A stretch of DNA of 64,000 bases from Anadara kagoshimensis (GCA_021292105.1 CM037872.1:14038791-14102790), one strand, 5' to 3'; positions 15,721-25,944 are shown, counted from the stretch's first letter. Made by a program: numbers and translations. Notes: a model not told the origin generated them from the sequence alone.

Positions 15721-17028
15721 ATCACTCTCAAGTCACAAATATTGTTCAATAAATATGATCAATATACAATAATATTATTTTTTATTTTAACAATCAGGAC
15801 ATGATCGGGACATGGTCAAAATGCGATATAATAATCTAAAAGTTCATGAGAACTTAAACAAATCCAGTGGCGGATCCAGCGGGGGACACAGGGGGCCCGT
15901 GCCCCCTCCCCCCGCCCCCAGTTGCTCCGACTTTTCCCCTCTCATTCACAGCTAATTGTCAATCAACCACCGTAATGACCAGGTAATTAGTGGTATTGAT
16001 TACTTAATCCCTGTACACAGGTAGGAAATTGCAATCAGGTGATGATGTAATTTACCAGTTCGCTGAAGCATGAAAGAATCCAGGTAGTACTGACCAGTCT
16101 TAGGTGATAATGTTAGTTACCTGATCGCTGAGGCGTGAAAGAAGTAGATAACGTTAATTAGTAATACTAATTAAGAGACTTCCATGAAGAGTGATTTCAT
16201 TAATCATACGTGAAGTATTTTAACCAAGGGACATGGCCAAAGAGAGAGAGAGAGAGAGAGAACTAATTTTTGACACACAAGATTATCTTTTTTGTATATT
16301 TTTGCACGATGTTCAGTCCAAATGTTGTACATTTTTATTCTTTAATTGGTTTTAATGGGAAAAAAATCTGTCTCATTTCACTTTTTATTCTATTCGTCCT
16401 TTTATCGGCTTTACGGAACAAATCCGTCTAAAATAATCAGTGGTTGTTTTTTTTTCCTAGTGACAAGATTCTTGTGTTCGGTTGCACCTTTAATGCACAT
16501 TATACAATGATGAAACTGACTACTAGTCATTTTAAAACTAATAATATATTAAAATTAATTTGAAAGTTCAGATGGATGTCATACAGTTCATTTAAAACAA
16601 GTGTCGAAAAGGGGTGGGTGTAGTGGGAGACCTACCCCTTCGGTATATGGGTATATGTAGCAGGCAGGTCAGTTGGTAGCGGTTGGTCCGTAAGTAAAGG
16701 AGGTCGAGGGTTTCGTCTCTGGTCAGGTCTGACCCAAGAATTGAAAAAGTGCAATGACTGTAATTTTATCACGAACCGTTTGAAAATCTAATAAATATTA
16801 GTTATAAATTTATTTTTCGTCACTCTGTTTTGTTTATTTGAGTATAATTAAAACAATTTTAAATCCGTTCAATAGACAATTATTTAAATGTAAATGTTAA
16901 TTTTAATTAAGTCATCTTCAATGTTGCTTCCTAAGAATAATAACATGGCTGGGAATAATCGTGTTGTATTTCATTTAGGGTTAAATGTTTTATGGCATTG
17001 ATTACTTTTGAAACTTGAATAAAATAGA

Positions 17029-17060
<32 letters not shown>

Positions 17061-18909
17061 GTTAAATGAAATAAATAAAAAAATGTGCATATTTTTTCTG
17101 AACTTTTGTTATTTTAACGTCTCATACTCTATTAGTTAAATAAATAAGAATTATAATAAAATGGAAAATAAAAATGTGCACGTTTCATTACTACCTATTT
17201 TTTTCTAACTTGATTTAATTCTTTAATAATATTTTAAATAGAAAAGGGCACAATGTTGTATTAGATCCAGTAGGCTAGTATTTGACCATGATAGTCTATA
17301 CATATCCATAGTATATACATACCGGTAGTCTATCATATTGGCCCTTATCCACTGACTGAATTGATACAAATATTGTACCACCTAAATTTCAAATTAAAAG
17401 TGGAATGGATTTTTTTAAAGGTACCACAAAGATTTTTATAACTGAATTTTCATCACGATGTGAACTTTATCATAAAAACCAGACATTTTTACTTTTCTAT
17501 ATCTTTAATAAGAAAAAAGCTGTTTATAAAAACAGTGCTGTGCACTTTCTAATGAGTTTCATAGGGAAATTGAGTAAAATGTCACCATATTTTATATCAA
17601 AAAGTGGAATGGATTTTTTTCAAGATATTTTAGTCATTTTTATATTTGAATATTCGTGACAATATGTACTTTTCACTGAGAACTAGACATTTTCAGAAAA
17701 TAAAGTTGTTATTGGTGAAATTTAAATTTGAAAATCGGGTATATCTAGTTCCCATTGTAACTTAACGGGCTGGCGATCGCACAGGTGACTTAATACAGGT
17801 GATGAGACCATCGTCTTAAACGCATCAATGGTTTACGGTCGGACCTTGATTTCTGTACATGTTCTTCTTCTGTTTTCTTATTGTTATCATCTTCCTTTTT
17901 AATATCAGCATGACCACCGCCATCTTGTTTTACCGTGTATGACGTCAGAGGAACTTTCTGTACACCTTCATCTTTGAGCTCTATAATAGATTAATACATC
18001 ATAACGACTTATGTATTGTTTGGTATACCATAGTGTCAGTATTTTGTCTGTATGTTAAGGGTGTTGAAGATTAATACTAAGATATTGGATTAAGAAAAAT
18101 CGCGCAATAAACATTAATTCATCAACATTTCCGGAGCTCCCGGTCTCACTTCCCTAATGACACGTGTTTTACTTTATCCGACAGTTTTATTTGCTTTTGG
18201 AATGATGCTTTGGATATTGACGGGTATGATTTTGTTGGATTTGTTATACTTAGTAGTACAAAATGTACAATAATATGGTAAAATAATGCATTGGAAATCA
18301 ATCATCACATGTCGTTTAGGAATACTATAGTACATGGCAATACTGTTTCGAGGAACGACAATATACCACTGTCAGTCTTGTTTTAGAGCGCCCAAATTAC
18401 ATGTGGCATTTTTGGTAAAAATTATATGACCTGGATACAATGGATATGGATACCGTATCTGTTTTTAACAAAGATGCATTCACTGTGATATCCATTTATT
18501 TTCTCCTTATTCTGATGTTCGTATGTCATATGTGTTAATTTTTTCTAAAGAAACCAATGCGTAATATATATTACGTTGGAACCGTTTTGATTTTGTTTTT
18601 CATTCTGTGTAGATTTAACTCGACTATCTTTACAGACACAATTCTTTCAACTCAACAATTGAAAGCGAGATCTGCGTGAAGATGAAAGAAGATCTGTTTT
18701 ATATTGCATACACACGAATATTTTAATGCAGTTCCAAAATTATTTCAGTTTGACAAAGATCTGAGTGTTATCCATGTACATTAAATAGACCACATTAATA
18801 TTAACAACAATCTGATAATAGCTGATAATAACCGATAATGACAGAAACCAATTATTACAATTGATAATGTAGTCTTTATCTGTACTGATGATCATATTAT
18901 CTTAAAATA

Positions 18910-18952
<43 letters not shown>

Positions 18953-21509
18953 AAAGTATATATGCATGTAAAGTAAAATATAAAACATTATGTTTTTTGA
19001 CAAATTGAAAAATCACTGGATTGGTTATATGGTTTTACTCTCAATTATGTTATTAATGTTTGACATAGGAATATTATCATGCACCTTTTATTTAATCAAT
19101 TTTCAGAATTTATCAAATGTTGACGCAAGTTTTGGGTGAAATTTGATATTCGACATCCACTGACTCGTATAAATAAGACGTTGAGTTATTAATTAGTTTT
19201 GAGGTCCGTGGCCATTGGACTTGTGCTTTGAGGTCCGTGGCCATTGGACTTGTGCTTTGAGGTCCGTGGCCATTGGACTTGTGCTTTGAGGTCCGTGGCC
19301 ATTGAACTTGTGCTTTGAGGTCCGTGGCCATTGGACTTGTGCTAATACTGATTATGGTTTATAAAACTATTTTTCATATCGATTAAATACCGGCAACAAA
19401 TGCAATTAGCGAATCGGTGACAATGTAAAACTATTGCATTTCTGATTTTATTAAAGGTAAATCTAAAAGCTGTTTCAATTTGTAATTTTTGACATTTTTA
19501 GATGATTACATATAGGAAATGTCGGATTTGCCCGGTAAAGATATGTTGTAAAACTTGTGCATAGTTTGAACACCCAATATAAGATTTAATGTGCACTGTA
19601 TCTCGTTATTATTTCGATGTAGTCGTATTTGTCAAAAGTTGAACACTAAACTACCGATGGCGCCGGATCGCCATCTCATCCGAGTCGGTCCCTCGTTAGT
19701 GACAGTTTCCAGTCATTAGCTAACTCTATCTCGGCCACTCAGCAGCTGAGCTTCAGACCGTTTTTGTTAGCTCAGTGTTAAACTTATGACAGGACTGTAC
19801 TGCAGATTGAGCAAATTAATTGTTATGATAACGTTGACTTAGCCGGTATCAATACTACAATGTATATTCGAATTATTATAAAATTGATGAATCAATGACC
19901 CCAACGGTGACTTTGGGGATCTGACAGTGATGCTTTTAAATCGATTTCACTTCGGTTATGAAGTCCATTCCGTTTACCATAGTGTATTTACGTAACGTAC
20001 ACAAAAGTGATCACGTAATACGTAACATGGATTCACAATGATTATCACAACATCCGGTAATGCTTACACACACAGTATAACAATACTTACCCATGTTTAA
20101 TAAATGAACGGATCATAAGATTCCATATACATAGCATGTGAATATATTTGTATCAGATGCAACGTCCACGCTTACGAATCGCACACAAACATACCGGTTT
20201 ATTTATAAACCAAACTGAGGAAATAGCTACATGTACCTAACCCTCAGTGAGGAAATGGCTACCTAACCCTCAGTAACGATGAACATGTTAACATGTAGGA
20301 TGTTGTTAATGGATCATAGAGTATTATCGACCTTCATCCATGTGTATGATACAACTGGACCGTCCAAACAGATCAATAACCAGGAATTAACGGTCACTGA
20401 ACACAATATTTACATCACGGTTGGTGATAAAAATAGACTACCACGTGCTATGCATGATTCGCAGAGTAGGAAACTATCCGCGTTCCATATACAACGTACC
20501 ACCAATTTCTTTGGTGATAATATCAATACAGAAATGAGTATTATAATTATAGAAGACGATTGCGTTGATTCGAAATAATAAAAGGGAGACAACCGCTGCT
20601 ATTTAAACCAGTCAAGAGTATTAATTTCTTACTAAACCAGTATCAATGTTACAGCACTAGACGGCCTATCAATGTTACAGCACTAGACGGCCATCAATGT
20701 TACAGCACTAGACGGCCTATCAATGTTACAACACTAGACGGCCGTTTCGGAATAAAATTCCTCATTAGTAGTGTTCGGACCAAAATTGTGGAAATCAAAT
20801 ATGTTTAAGATGTTGAAATGAAAAAATAGCAGAAGCAAAATGTATTTTACCAAACTTATATCGAGATGTCACCATAAAGATAAAGTAGCAGACACTTTTA
20901 CCTATGCATTGCGCTCAGTGCAATACTCAGGGATGGTTCTTAGGTGTGCCAAACATACCGGCACCGGTTTTAAAAGTATTTTTCACAGGACCCCGTTACT
21001 TTAATTTCTAAATGTTAAGTGCTAGGCGAAAGAACAATGACTACCCTTTTCAAGTCCTGGTAAGGACCGGCTAGGTTTCAAACCCCGACCTTTCTACATC
21101 CGATTCGAGCACTCTATAACTTTTATTTCTAAATGTCAAGTACTGTTGGGGACAACAGCCGCTACCTATTTTTAATTTAGACCCGACAGGGCTTCGAACC
21201 CTGACCTCCCACAACCTGAGCTAGCTCGAGCACCATGCCAATTGAGCTCCTAACACATAGCAAAGCTGTTATATCATAACGAAACACTGTTCTTTGTTCG
21301 ATTAAGATTATTTTTAATTTTACTTCAAAATCGCCATTAAACATATGTTAACATAACCTAATTTTCTTTTTTCTTTTTTCTTTCTTTTTTTTTTTTTTTT
21401 TAATTTTTCAATAAATTTTATTTTATAAACTAAAGTATTTTAATAAGCACACATTACCTGTTTTCCCATCTTTAACTCCGTTTTGGTGAGCTAACTTGTA
21501 CGACGACAT
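1..21509 (-). CDS. ABCB1/P-glycoprotein-like ABC exporter gene, 22 exons traced, 3' end off the window
   Basis: Full-length (TMD-NBD-TMD-NBD) B-family ABC exporter, expected in the plasma membrane, where this family uses ATP to expel hydrophobic compounds and xenobiotics. The joined exons run 21,509 to 1 in one unbroken frame and give about 1,075 residues; the family is usually near 1,250-1,350, so the second nucleotide-binding domain and stop are missing only because the window ends. NBD1 has A-loop Tyr464, Walker [10 protein letters not shown] (490-498), Q-loop Gln538, LSGGQ (594-598), Walker B ILLLDE ending at Glu619 and H-loop His650, so it looks catalytically intact. TMD1 is exons 3-9, NBD1 exons 10-14, linker exons 15-16, TMD2 exons 17-22. 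Introns are full of MITE and SINE debris. Orthology to a named vertebrate ABCB gene cannot be fixed by eye; ABCB1/4/11-type is the level I support. Confidence 0.93.
994..1439 (-). CDS. ABCB exon 21 (TM9-TM11 and fourth intracellular loop), largest exon
   Basis: Acceptor TTTTTTCAG, then [20 protein letters not shown], helices around [20 protein letters not shown], the loop [20 protein letters not shown] and a helix with [16 protein letters not shown]. Ends ATGAA|GTAAGA in phase 2. Confidence 0.96.
2049..2132 (-). CDS. ABCB exon 20 (EISWFDD block)
   Basis: Encodes [20 protein letters not shown] and SDASQVQA, the coupling loop of the second half. Acceptor AACTTAG, donor GCT|GTAAGT. Confidence 0.95.
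2640..2717 (-). CDS. ABCB exon 19 (start of third intracellular loop)
   Basis: Encodes [20 protein letters not shown] and KAMLRQ, the conserved GE.LT.RLR..F..ML.Q block. Donor CAG|GTAAAA, phase 0. Confidence 0.94.
3277..3381 (-). CDS. ABCB exon 18 (extracellular loop 4 and TM8)
   Basis: Encodes [20 protein letters not shown] followed by the helix [15 protein letters not shown]. Acceptor TTTTTAAG, donor CAG|GTGTGT, both phase 0. Confidence 0.92.
4040..4192 (-). CDS. ABCB exon 17 (TM7)
   Basis: Encodes [20 protein letters not shown] and the first helix of the second membrane domain, [20 protein letters not shown], ending [13 protein letters not shown] at ATT|GTAAGT. It matches the ABCB segment ..GG.QPAFAIIFS. 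Confidence 0.94.
4338..4425 (+). repeat. tRNA-derived SINE head
   Basis: Contains an A-box-like TTTCCAGACGGTAGAGCG and a B-box-like GGGTTCAGTTCCCG. The cloverleaf arms do not close, so this is SINE debris in an ABCB intron, not a tRNA gene. Confidence 0.55.
4642..4751 (-). CDS. ABCB exon 16 (regulatory linker)
   Basis: With acceptor CTAGAG it reads [20 protein letters not shown] and then a Lys/Ser/Pro-rich tail ending IKKK. Ser/Thr next to basic residues fits the phosphorylated linker of ABCB proteins. The other possible acceptor (TAG two bases earlier) hits a stop at once. Donor AAG|GTAAAT. Confidence 0.8.
5157..5178 (-). CDS. ABCB exon 15, 22-nt linker microexon with a GC donor
   Basis: Acceptor TGTTTCAG, sequence for SATHDDE plus one base, donor GAAG|GCAAGT. 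It carries phase 0 to phase 1, which exon 16 needs. This acidic stretch is in the ABCB linker, which is variable, so the support is splice signals and phase only. Confidence 0.6.
5761..5925 (-). CDS. ABCB exon 14 (H-loop, end of NBD1)
   Basis: Encodes [20 protein letters not shown] with switch His650, then the D-subdomain end [20 protein letters not shown]. Donor CAA|GTAAGT, phase 0. Confidence 0.96.
6304..6479. mobile_element. degenerate copy of MITE family M1
   Basis: Starts TAGTACAGACCTGTCGAT and ends ACTGTCGG...GTACTATA, matching the ends of the intact element at 54,672-54,893. The body shares the Ser-tRNA-unlike, non-coding GAGCTAACGA-type motifs. Lies in ABCB intron 13. Confidence 0.65.
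6786..6956 (-). CDS. ABCB exon 13 (LSGGQ signature and Walker B)
   Basis: Encodes [20 protein letters not shown] and [20 protein letters not shown]. Both the ABC signature and Walker B with the catalytic Glu619 are intact. Donor AAG|GTAAAA. Confidence 0.97.
7385..7530 (-). other. coding-like fragment of unknown origin inside ABCB intron 12
   Basis: One frame reads [20 protein letters not shown] followed by [20 protein letters not shown] before a stop. The composition is protein-like and helical, unlike the surrounding AT-rich intron. I do not recognise the family. It may be a relic of a mobile-element ORF or a processed gene. Its preceding CAG could serve as an acceptor, but no ABCB protein has such a segment here. 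Confidence 0.35.
7561..7780. mobile_element. 220-bp MITE with 16-bp terminal inverted repeats
   Basis: Terminal repeats TATACTGTAAACGTAT (7,561-7,576) and its exact complement (7,765-7,780) bound an AT-rich non-coding body with TTTTCG-rich runs. It lies in ABCB intron 12. The TA at each end suggests a TA target duplication (mariner-like, inferred). A diverged relative lies at about 9,525-9,700. Confidence 0.85.
7963..8166 (-). CDS. ABCB exon 12 (Q-loop)
   Basis: Encodes [35 protein letters not shown] and [20 protein letters not shown]. Gln538 is the Q-loop residue that coordinates Mg and signals to the membrane domain. Donor GAC|GTAAGA, phase 0. Confidence 0.95.
8243..8346. repeat. short minisatellite, about four units
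   Basis: Repeats of GCCCTGAATTAACTACCACC with imperfect spacers in ABCB intron 11. Confidence 0.6.
8716..8841 (-). CDS. ABCB exon 11 (Walker A), followed by a GC donor
   Basis: Encodes [18 protein letters not shown] and the P-loop GSSGCGKST, then [13 protein letters not shown]. The exon ends AAG|GCAAGT, a GC-AG intron with an otherwise consensus donor. The next exon resumes exactly at VLIDG, so the non-canonical junction is well supported. Confidence 0.94.
9099..9209 (-). CDS. ABCB exon 10 (start of NBD1, A-loop)
   Basis: Encodes [17 protein letters not shown] followed by [17 protein letters not shown]. The Tyr of FTYPAR (residue 464) is the A-loop aromatic that stacks on ATP adenine. Donor AAG|GTAGGT. 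Confidence 0.95.
9771..9884 (-). CDS. ABCB exon 9 (TM6)
   Basis: Encodes [18 protein letters not shown] and [17 protein letters not shown], the TM6 helix and the conserved connection to NBD1. In-frame GTG start after CTACAG; donor CAG|GTAATA. Confidence 0.95.
10218..10395 (-). CDS. ABCB exon 8 (TM5 region)
   Basis: Encodes [16 protein letters not shown], then a helix with [20 protein letters not shown] and the short extracellular loop [14 protein letters not shown]. An NYT sequon sits in that loop. Donor ATT|GTAAGT, phase 0. Confidence 0.94.
10884..11008 (-). CDS. ABCB exon 7 (second intracellular loop)
   Basis: Encodes [19 protein letters not shown] and [16 protein letters not shown], the highly conserved intracellular loop 2. 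The donor AAG|GTCCAT is weak compared with the gene's other donors, but phase and homology both require it. Confidence 0.93.
11331..11502 (-). CDS. ABCB exon 6 (TM3-TM4)
   Basis: Encodes [14 protein letters not shown] and the helices [19 protein letters not shown] and [16 protein letters not shown], which match the ABCB block around IGDK...GW.LTLV. Donor CGG|GTAAGT leaves phase 0. Confidence 0.95.
12060..12231 (-). CDS. ABCB exon 5 (TM2 and first intracellular loop)
   Basis: Encodes [20 protein letters not shown], then the intracellular loop with [17 protein letters not shown] and [10 protein letters not shown], the coupling region that contacts the nucleotide-binding domain. Donor GA|GTAAGT, phase 2. 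The first ~45 bp and the acceptor are duplicated twice in the upstream intron (12,251-12,380). Confidence 0.95.
12184..12380 (-). repeat. three ~67-bp tandem copies of the exon 5 start with its splice acceptor
   Basis: A unit of about 67 bp, holding the first ~45 coding bases of ABCB exon 5, the acceptor and intron flank, occurs three times: the real exon (12,184-12,250), then 12,251-12,317 and 12,318-12,380. Each intronic copy keeps a usable-looking acceptor (ATTTCAG and TTTACAG) but has an in-frame stop when spliced in phase. Confidence 0.85.
13027..13169 (-). CDS. ABCB exon 4 (extracellular loop 1 into TM2)
   Basis: Acceptor TTTCAG, donor GCCG|GTAAGT. It encodes a polar loop with candidate N-glycosylation sequons (NLS, NAT), then [13 protein letters not shown], matching the loop that leads to TM2 in ABCB proteins. 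Phases 2 in and 1 out agree with the neighbouring exons. Confidence 0.88.
14135..14358 (-). CDS. ABCB exon 3 (TM1 and start of first extracellular loop)
   Basis: Starts [19 protein letters not shown] after TTTTTCAG and holds the family's first-helix signature, including [15 protein letters not shown]. It ends ...PDLLR at CTGAG|GTATGT, phase 2. Confidence 0.92.
14359..17858. other. ABCB intron 2, repeat-rich
   Basis: Contains (TAAA)n at 15,376-15,444, (GA)n at 15,681-15,718 and 16,241-16,260, a hAT-like end CAGTGGCGGATCCAG at 15,866 followed by G/C-rich sequence, a SINE head at about 16,655-16,745 and (ATT)n at 17,030-17,060. No coding exon recognised, although a short missing ABCB exon could be here. 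Confidence 0.6.
17859..17980 (-). CDS. ABCB exon 2 (charged N-terminal segment)
   Basis: Begins after TTATAG and reads a Lys/Glu/Asp-rich stretch (for example [18 protein letters not shown]), typical of the cytosolic lead-in of ABCB exporters. The 3' end is uncertain. The CAT|GTACAG donor gives the phase 0 that exon 3 needs, but about ten residues usual before the first helix are then absent, so a short exon between 14.4 and 17.8 kb may have been missed. Confidence 0.6.
19197..19345. repeat. 29-bp tandem repeat, five units
   Basis: Unit TTTGAGGTCCGTGGCCATTG plus GACTTGTGC, five near-identical copies with one substitution in the fourth. The protein-like reading across it is a by-product of the repeat. 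Confidence 0.95.
20640..20743. repeat. 26-bp tandem repeat, four units
   Basis: Unit ATCAATGTTACAGCACTAGA plus CGGCCT, near perfect over four copies. Confidence 0.9.
21458..21509 (-). CDS. ABCB exon 1 (start codon, N-terminus)
   Basis: ATG at 21,509 opens [17 protein letters not shown] and ends at a CAG|GTAATG donor in phase 1. The next exon's acceptor restores the frame. The short hydrophilic start suits a cytoplasmic ABCB N-terminus, but N-termini are poorly conserved, so this exon rests on splice phase rather than homology. Confidence 0.65.
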
Positions 21510-21817
21510 CCTAAGTTCCAAACTCTACAGATGTCATAAGGTGAACTTGCTCCAAATTTGTTGACATTCAAAAGTTCTCCTAGCACCAACCTCTAACAAT
21601 ATGATAAGTATCCCTCAGTTCCAACTTTATCAGATGAAGGTCCCGGTTTCGATCGAGTTCTTACTTTGCCCTTGACAAACGAAGATCTTGGTTTCGGTCG
21701 AGGTTCCAACTAATGTCGCTGTCGAAGGAAGGTATCAGGTTCGATCTATCGATACAGAAAGTTATCAAATCTGTTGATGTTTCAAGCTGTCGTCTGTCAA
21801 TATATAAATAAAATACA

Positions 21818-22293
21818 ATACAGACCTGTCTAAAGTTAAAGAATTGGTACCTCATCGACAGCTCATCTCAGTTCTTCGTTTCTTCGTTTCTTATATCTCG
21901 ACAGCTTTTCGTCAGGTGCTATCTACAGGCCCGTAGCAACGTTTTTGAAAGTGGGGGGGCCACATTTTGTGTAATTCTACCTCGAGGGCACGAAGTGCCC
22001 GAGCCTACTAGGGGGGTCTGGGGGCATGCCCCCCCAGAAAAATTTTAAAAATCAGAAGGTCTGAGACGTCATTTCCTGCATTCTCATATATCAATCAGCA
22101 GGTGGTTTAATCGGCACATTTTACATACAATTTCTAATTTTAATTATAAAAATTCACAAAGTTGTACTAACGGATTACCAAAATTATTGGTGGAGAACAC
22201 AGAGATTTCTTTGGAAAAAATTTGGTAGGACCACGAACCTTCCACAAATAATATGACAGAACTTTTTGATACCGGCTCTGAAAGACCTGAGAT

Positions 22294-22344
<51 letters not shown>

Positions 22345-22925
22345 AGAAAAAATTTAAAAATCAGAAGGTCTGAGACGTCATTTCCTGCATTCTCAATTTG
22401 ATTCTGTCTTCCAATATTGTTTCTTGTTTCAACTTGATTTTTTTTGATTTCCGCAATATTTCTGGACAATATACTCTAATACATGGTGATTATATAACAT
22501 CAAATTAAAAGTCTCCAATACGATTTCGGAAGTCACTCTAGAATGATAACACGCGGAATAGGAAACGGTACCGTATGTTCTCCAGTCCGGATTTGACCTT
22601 TGTTTACACACTATTTAAACGACAATCACATGCTAGCTTCAGTAAAACTATCACAAAGATTAAAATTATATAGCTTACGCGTTCATGAAGTTATTCAAGT
22701 TTATTTTTAACAGGTTTTCATACATTTTTTCTAAAATATTTTTATAAGTCCACAAAAAAGTGGGGGGGGGGGGGGCCCGGCCCCCCCTGGCCCCCCGGAT
22801 ACTACGGGCCTGATCTATATCTCGGCAGTTTTTCGGTCACTGGCTTTATACATCGTCACTGAGCCAGTCGAACTTCGAGTTTTCGTTAGCTCAGTGTTAA
22901 ACTTTCGACAGGTATGTACTGTATA
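21818..22925. mobile_element. M1 MITE split by a second element (nested insertion)
   Basis: The left part starts ATACAGACCTGTCTAAAGTT and runs to 21,925; the right part resumes at 22,813 and ends TTTCGACAGGTATGTACTGT near 22,925. The two halves match an M1 element interrupted by the 887-bp element annotated next. It lies just upstream of ABCB exon 1, within or near that gene's 5' flank. Confidence 0.7.
21926..22812. mobile_element. 887-bp non-autonomous element with CAGGCCCGTAG ends and 5-bp target duplication
   Basis: Begins CAGGCCCGTAG and ends with its exact complement CTACGGGCCTG. Flanked on both sides by ATCTA. Inside are G/C homopolymer runs, a 49-C tract at 22,296-22,344, and a ~60-bp direct repeat (about 22,025-22,085 and 22,345-22,398) containing AAAATCAGAAGGTCTGAGAC. 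No transposase seen; superfamily not assigned. Confidence 0.75.
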
Positions 22926-24149
22926 CTTTAGGCATAATGTTGCAATAAAACGGATACACGTGGTTCTTACTTTAGATGTCATATAATATGACGTAAGGTT
23001 AAAATCTAGGATTTTTGTAATTTTATGGATTTTATTTCTGTAATTTTAAGGTTAGTCAGTTTTATAATACATAAATCACCGGTCCTTCAGATTCAGATAT
23101 CTGTTTAATTCAACTCCATATGTAGTCCATATCGAATAATAGGCTTATTCGTCTCCAGTTCCACAAAGTCTTTCAATTTCTAAACAAAATTTCCCATAAC
23201 TTAAACCCGTCGTATTTGAAATGTTCTATGCATCTTTGTATTTCAGATATTCACGAATTTAAGATGTTGTTTTGAAGATCTCTCTAATTTGTCAATTTTT
23301 ATATGTAGTAACAGAAAATGTTGCCAAAAGTTGCCAGTTTTAAGTGGGCGAGTGGTCTAAACATCTTAACGCCTGGGTTCGAATCCCAATCTGAGACACA
23401 TTCTATCTGACATTTATTTCAGTCGACATGTAAACTGACCTAGTAAAATATGTGACATTGTGTCTAAAATTTCTGTGTATTTATACGTATTTCATTTAAT
23501 TCAGACACATACATAAACTATAGAGTTATGTCGGTATTCAGTGTGACGGTACATGTTTACAAACATAATATCCAACGATTATAACATCAGCGACTGTAAA
23601 TTTACATGTGCATATCCCACCTGTTACAAAGTCAACGACTTTTGAATTTTCATTAAATACACTAGTAGTAGTTGGTTTAAAAATAGAATGTTTAAAATTT
23701 TAATCTTCTTACTCGCTTTTCAAATCTGGCAAAGATCCTTTACTTTTGCATGTTATGCAATTGCAAAATAAATAAAATTTCAATCGTGTATGTAACAAGT
23801 TTTAGCAAAAGTAATTTTTACAAAAGTAAAATGCAACACTTATAAACAAAATGGTAAAGTTAGAAAATAAACAAACGTGCATACTTACATTACATGTATA
23901 ACATAATCTTCTTCAGTATACAGAGGTCAACTCTACAACTGTATTCCAGGTCAGAAGATATACAGGTCAATCACCACTAACCTCATACAGTCCAGTATAG
24001 TACAGCTGGACATTGGCTACATAACCGGTTTATAAACATAATGAATATGTATAGGATCTGGGGACAATTACCACCTACCATACACTGGTAGTGTTACTGA
24101 ATAGGGCCTTAAATAAGTTTTTAAATATATAACAGATTCAGCATGACAT
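22926..24149. other. intergenic, little recognised
   Basis: AT-rich sequence. A tRNA-like SINE scrap near 23,341-23,400 has GTGGGCGAGTGGTCTAAA and GGGTTCGAATCCC. Nothing else recognised. Confidence 0.5.
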
Positions 24150-25260
24150 ATTAATGGTGACAATGATCATGAGTTTACATGCAAGGGCTCAGGGATTTAA
24201 ACATCTGAGGACGGTTGGTTGCGGTGCATACGGATTAATACGGATAACGGAATCTTGCCAACCATGAAGAATTATTAATAATGATTTATACATGAAATAC
24301 AACCTCAAGGAAAAGAAGGTGGTTGGTCGGTAGTTTTACATCACATCGTCAATTTTGCATCTATATGTTCCATGTGGTGCGAAACTCCTGATCTATTTTG
24401 CATACATCATTTCAAATTAAAATTGGCAAATTAAACTCGCTTTATCTTGACGAGTAAATGCCAACGACAATAGTACAATGTTCCAGTTCATGAACAAAGT
24501 TGAACCCTGAACCATAGAGGAAATCGTATGCAGATGATGGCTATTGCATACACCAACTATACCACAGAAAGAAATCAGAAAGGTTAATGTCAGAAATACA
24601 AGAATTAAGAGAGCACCCCTGCAAGGGCGTGTGGTAGAATATCCATCACGGAAATACTCAAGCACCTTCCCGTTTGACATCAGAGACTGCTCCGATATCT
24701 ATACTATTCTGTTAAACAGCAAGAAAAGTGCGGGTAATATTGCTTGTCAACTTCGCGCAATGTTGTGTTATATAAAGAAACCTGATTTGACTTCATTGCG
24801 CTGTTGTTTATTAATTTATTTGGCGTTTTTTGTAAATGCGTGTTTTATTCTATGATTAATGCAGGTGTAAAGATAAAAAATGAAATAAATTTTGTGTTTG
24901 TTAATTTCATCACATTGCTGTCGACTAATCGACATAAGAGATAAAAAAAAACAATTAAAATTATTCTTAGTTTTACTTTACCACGTAACTCTTTACTACC
25001 ACAATAAGTGAATGATAAAGCGTGGCGCTTTGATTGACCAACCCGTGACGTCCTTTCTGGGTTCTTTGGGTAGGTACCCCTTTTCAATGACGTCCGTAAC
25101 AAGTTTTTTTGATCTCGCAGTAATCTTCACTGCCTTGTGTGAGATTGGAAAATCATGGAGTGTGTAATAAAGAGGGGTGTTTTCGATAACGTCCGTACTG
25201 TTTTCTAGATCTGATTTCAATCCCATTTTTTTGTTCAAGCTCGAAGATAATTTTTAACCT
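24150..25260. repeat. composite repeat: modules A, B, C and E in order
   Basis: Module A (24,150-24,385, with GGTTGCGGTGCATACGG) also occurs at 42,705-43,175 and 56,045-56,270. Module B (24,485-24,770, tRNA-like, with GTTGAACCCTGAACCATAGA) also occurs at about 27.3, 34.0, 37.7, 55.7 and 56.4 kb. Module C (24,740-25,020) matches 29,600-29,870. Module E (25,000-25,260) is described separately. The order suggests repeated nesting or a large modular element. Confidence 0.65.
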
Positions 25261-25892
25261 ATAATTTGTCCATAGAAAAACTGGGATGTTTTCGATAACG
25301 TTATTACGAGTCTTGGAGTGAATTTCAATTCTTTTTTTTTTTGCTGAAGCTCGGGTTAAAAGTAAAATTAAATGAGTAATGATTTAGACCTGCTTTGGTC
25401 AGACTGTGCCCACAAGTCTTGGCACGGCTCCGACCATAGCAGGTATTATAGTGTGCGCTGAAAGATGTTTGAAGTTATTTGGCCATGTTAGATTGGGTTA
25501 TAAAAAGTGTTATTAAGTTAGAGTAAGAGTAGAGTTGAGCGATTTTATTATTAATCCACGTTTGATTTCAGTAATTAATTGTACAGAAATGTCTTATATT
25601 TCATATTTCTACCATATTTTTGTGTTTTCGACATTAAGGGTTCCAAAAACCCTCCAAAGTTTATGTCAGGCTGGGTAGCGGAGATAACCCTCCCGCTGTA
25701 CCCGATAAGGTAAATTTAGGGGACACAAGTACGGAAAAAATGATGATTGGAATGTATCGCTATCTAATCTTCAGAGTAAGAGACAGAAATTCAGAGTTCA
25801 CAAAGATTATCCCGGATAAAGTATTGAAGGAAAAGCATTTAGATTTGTTTCCAGTCCTCACATATTAACGCAAACATACACGCTGTAGTGCT

Positions 25893-25944
<52 letters not shown>

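Larger units (their letters stand above)
17981..21457. other. ABCB intron 1, repeat-rich
   Basis: Contains (TC)n at 18,914-18,950, a 29-bp minisatellite at 19,197-19,345, half of an M1 MITE at about 19,650-19,805, a 26-bp minisatellite at 20,640-20,743 and a minus-strand SINE S1 body at about 20,855-21,080. No other exon recognised. Confidence 0.6.

Noticed and set aside
19113-19331. 72-aa minus-strand repetitive frame
   Set aside because: 29-bp minisatellite artefact.
22167-22469. Gly-rich open frame
   Set aside because: Created by the poly-C tract.
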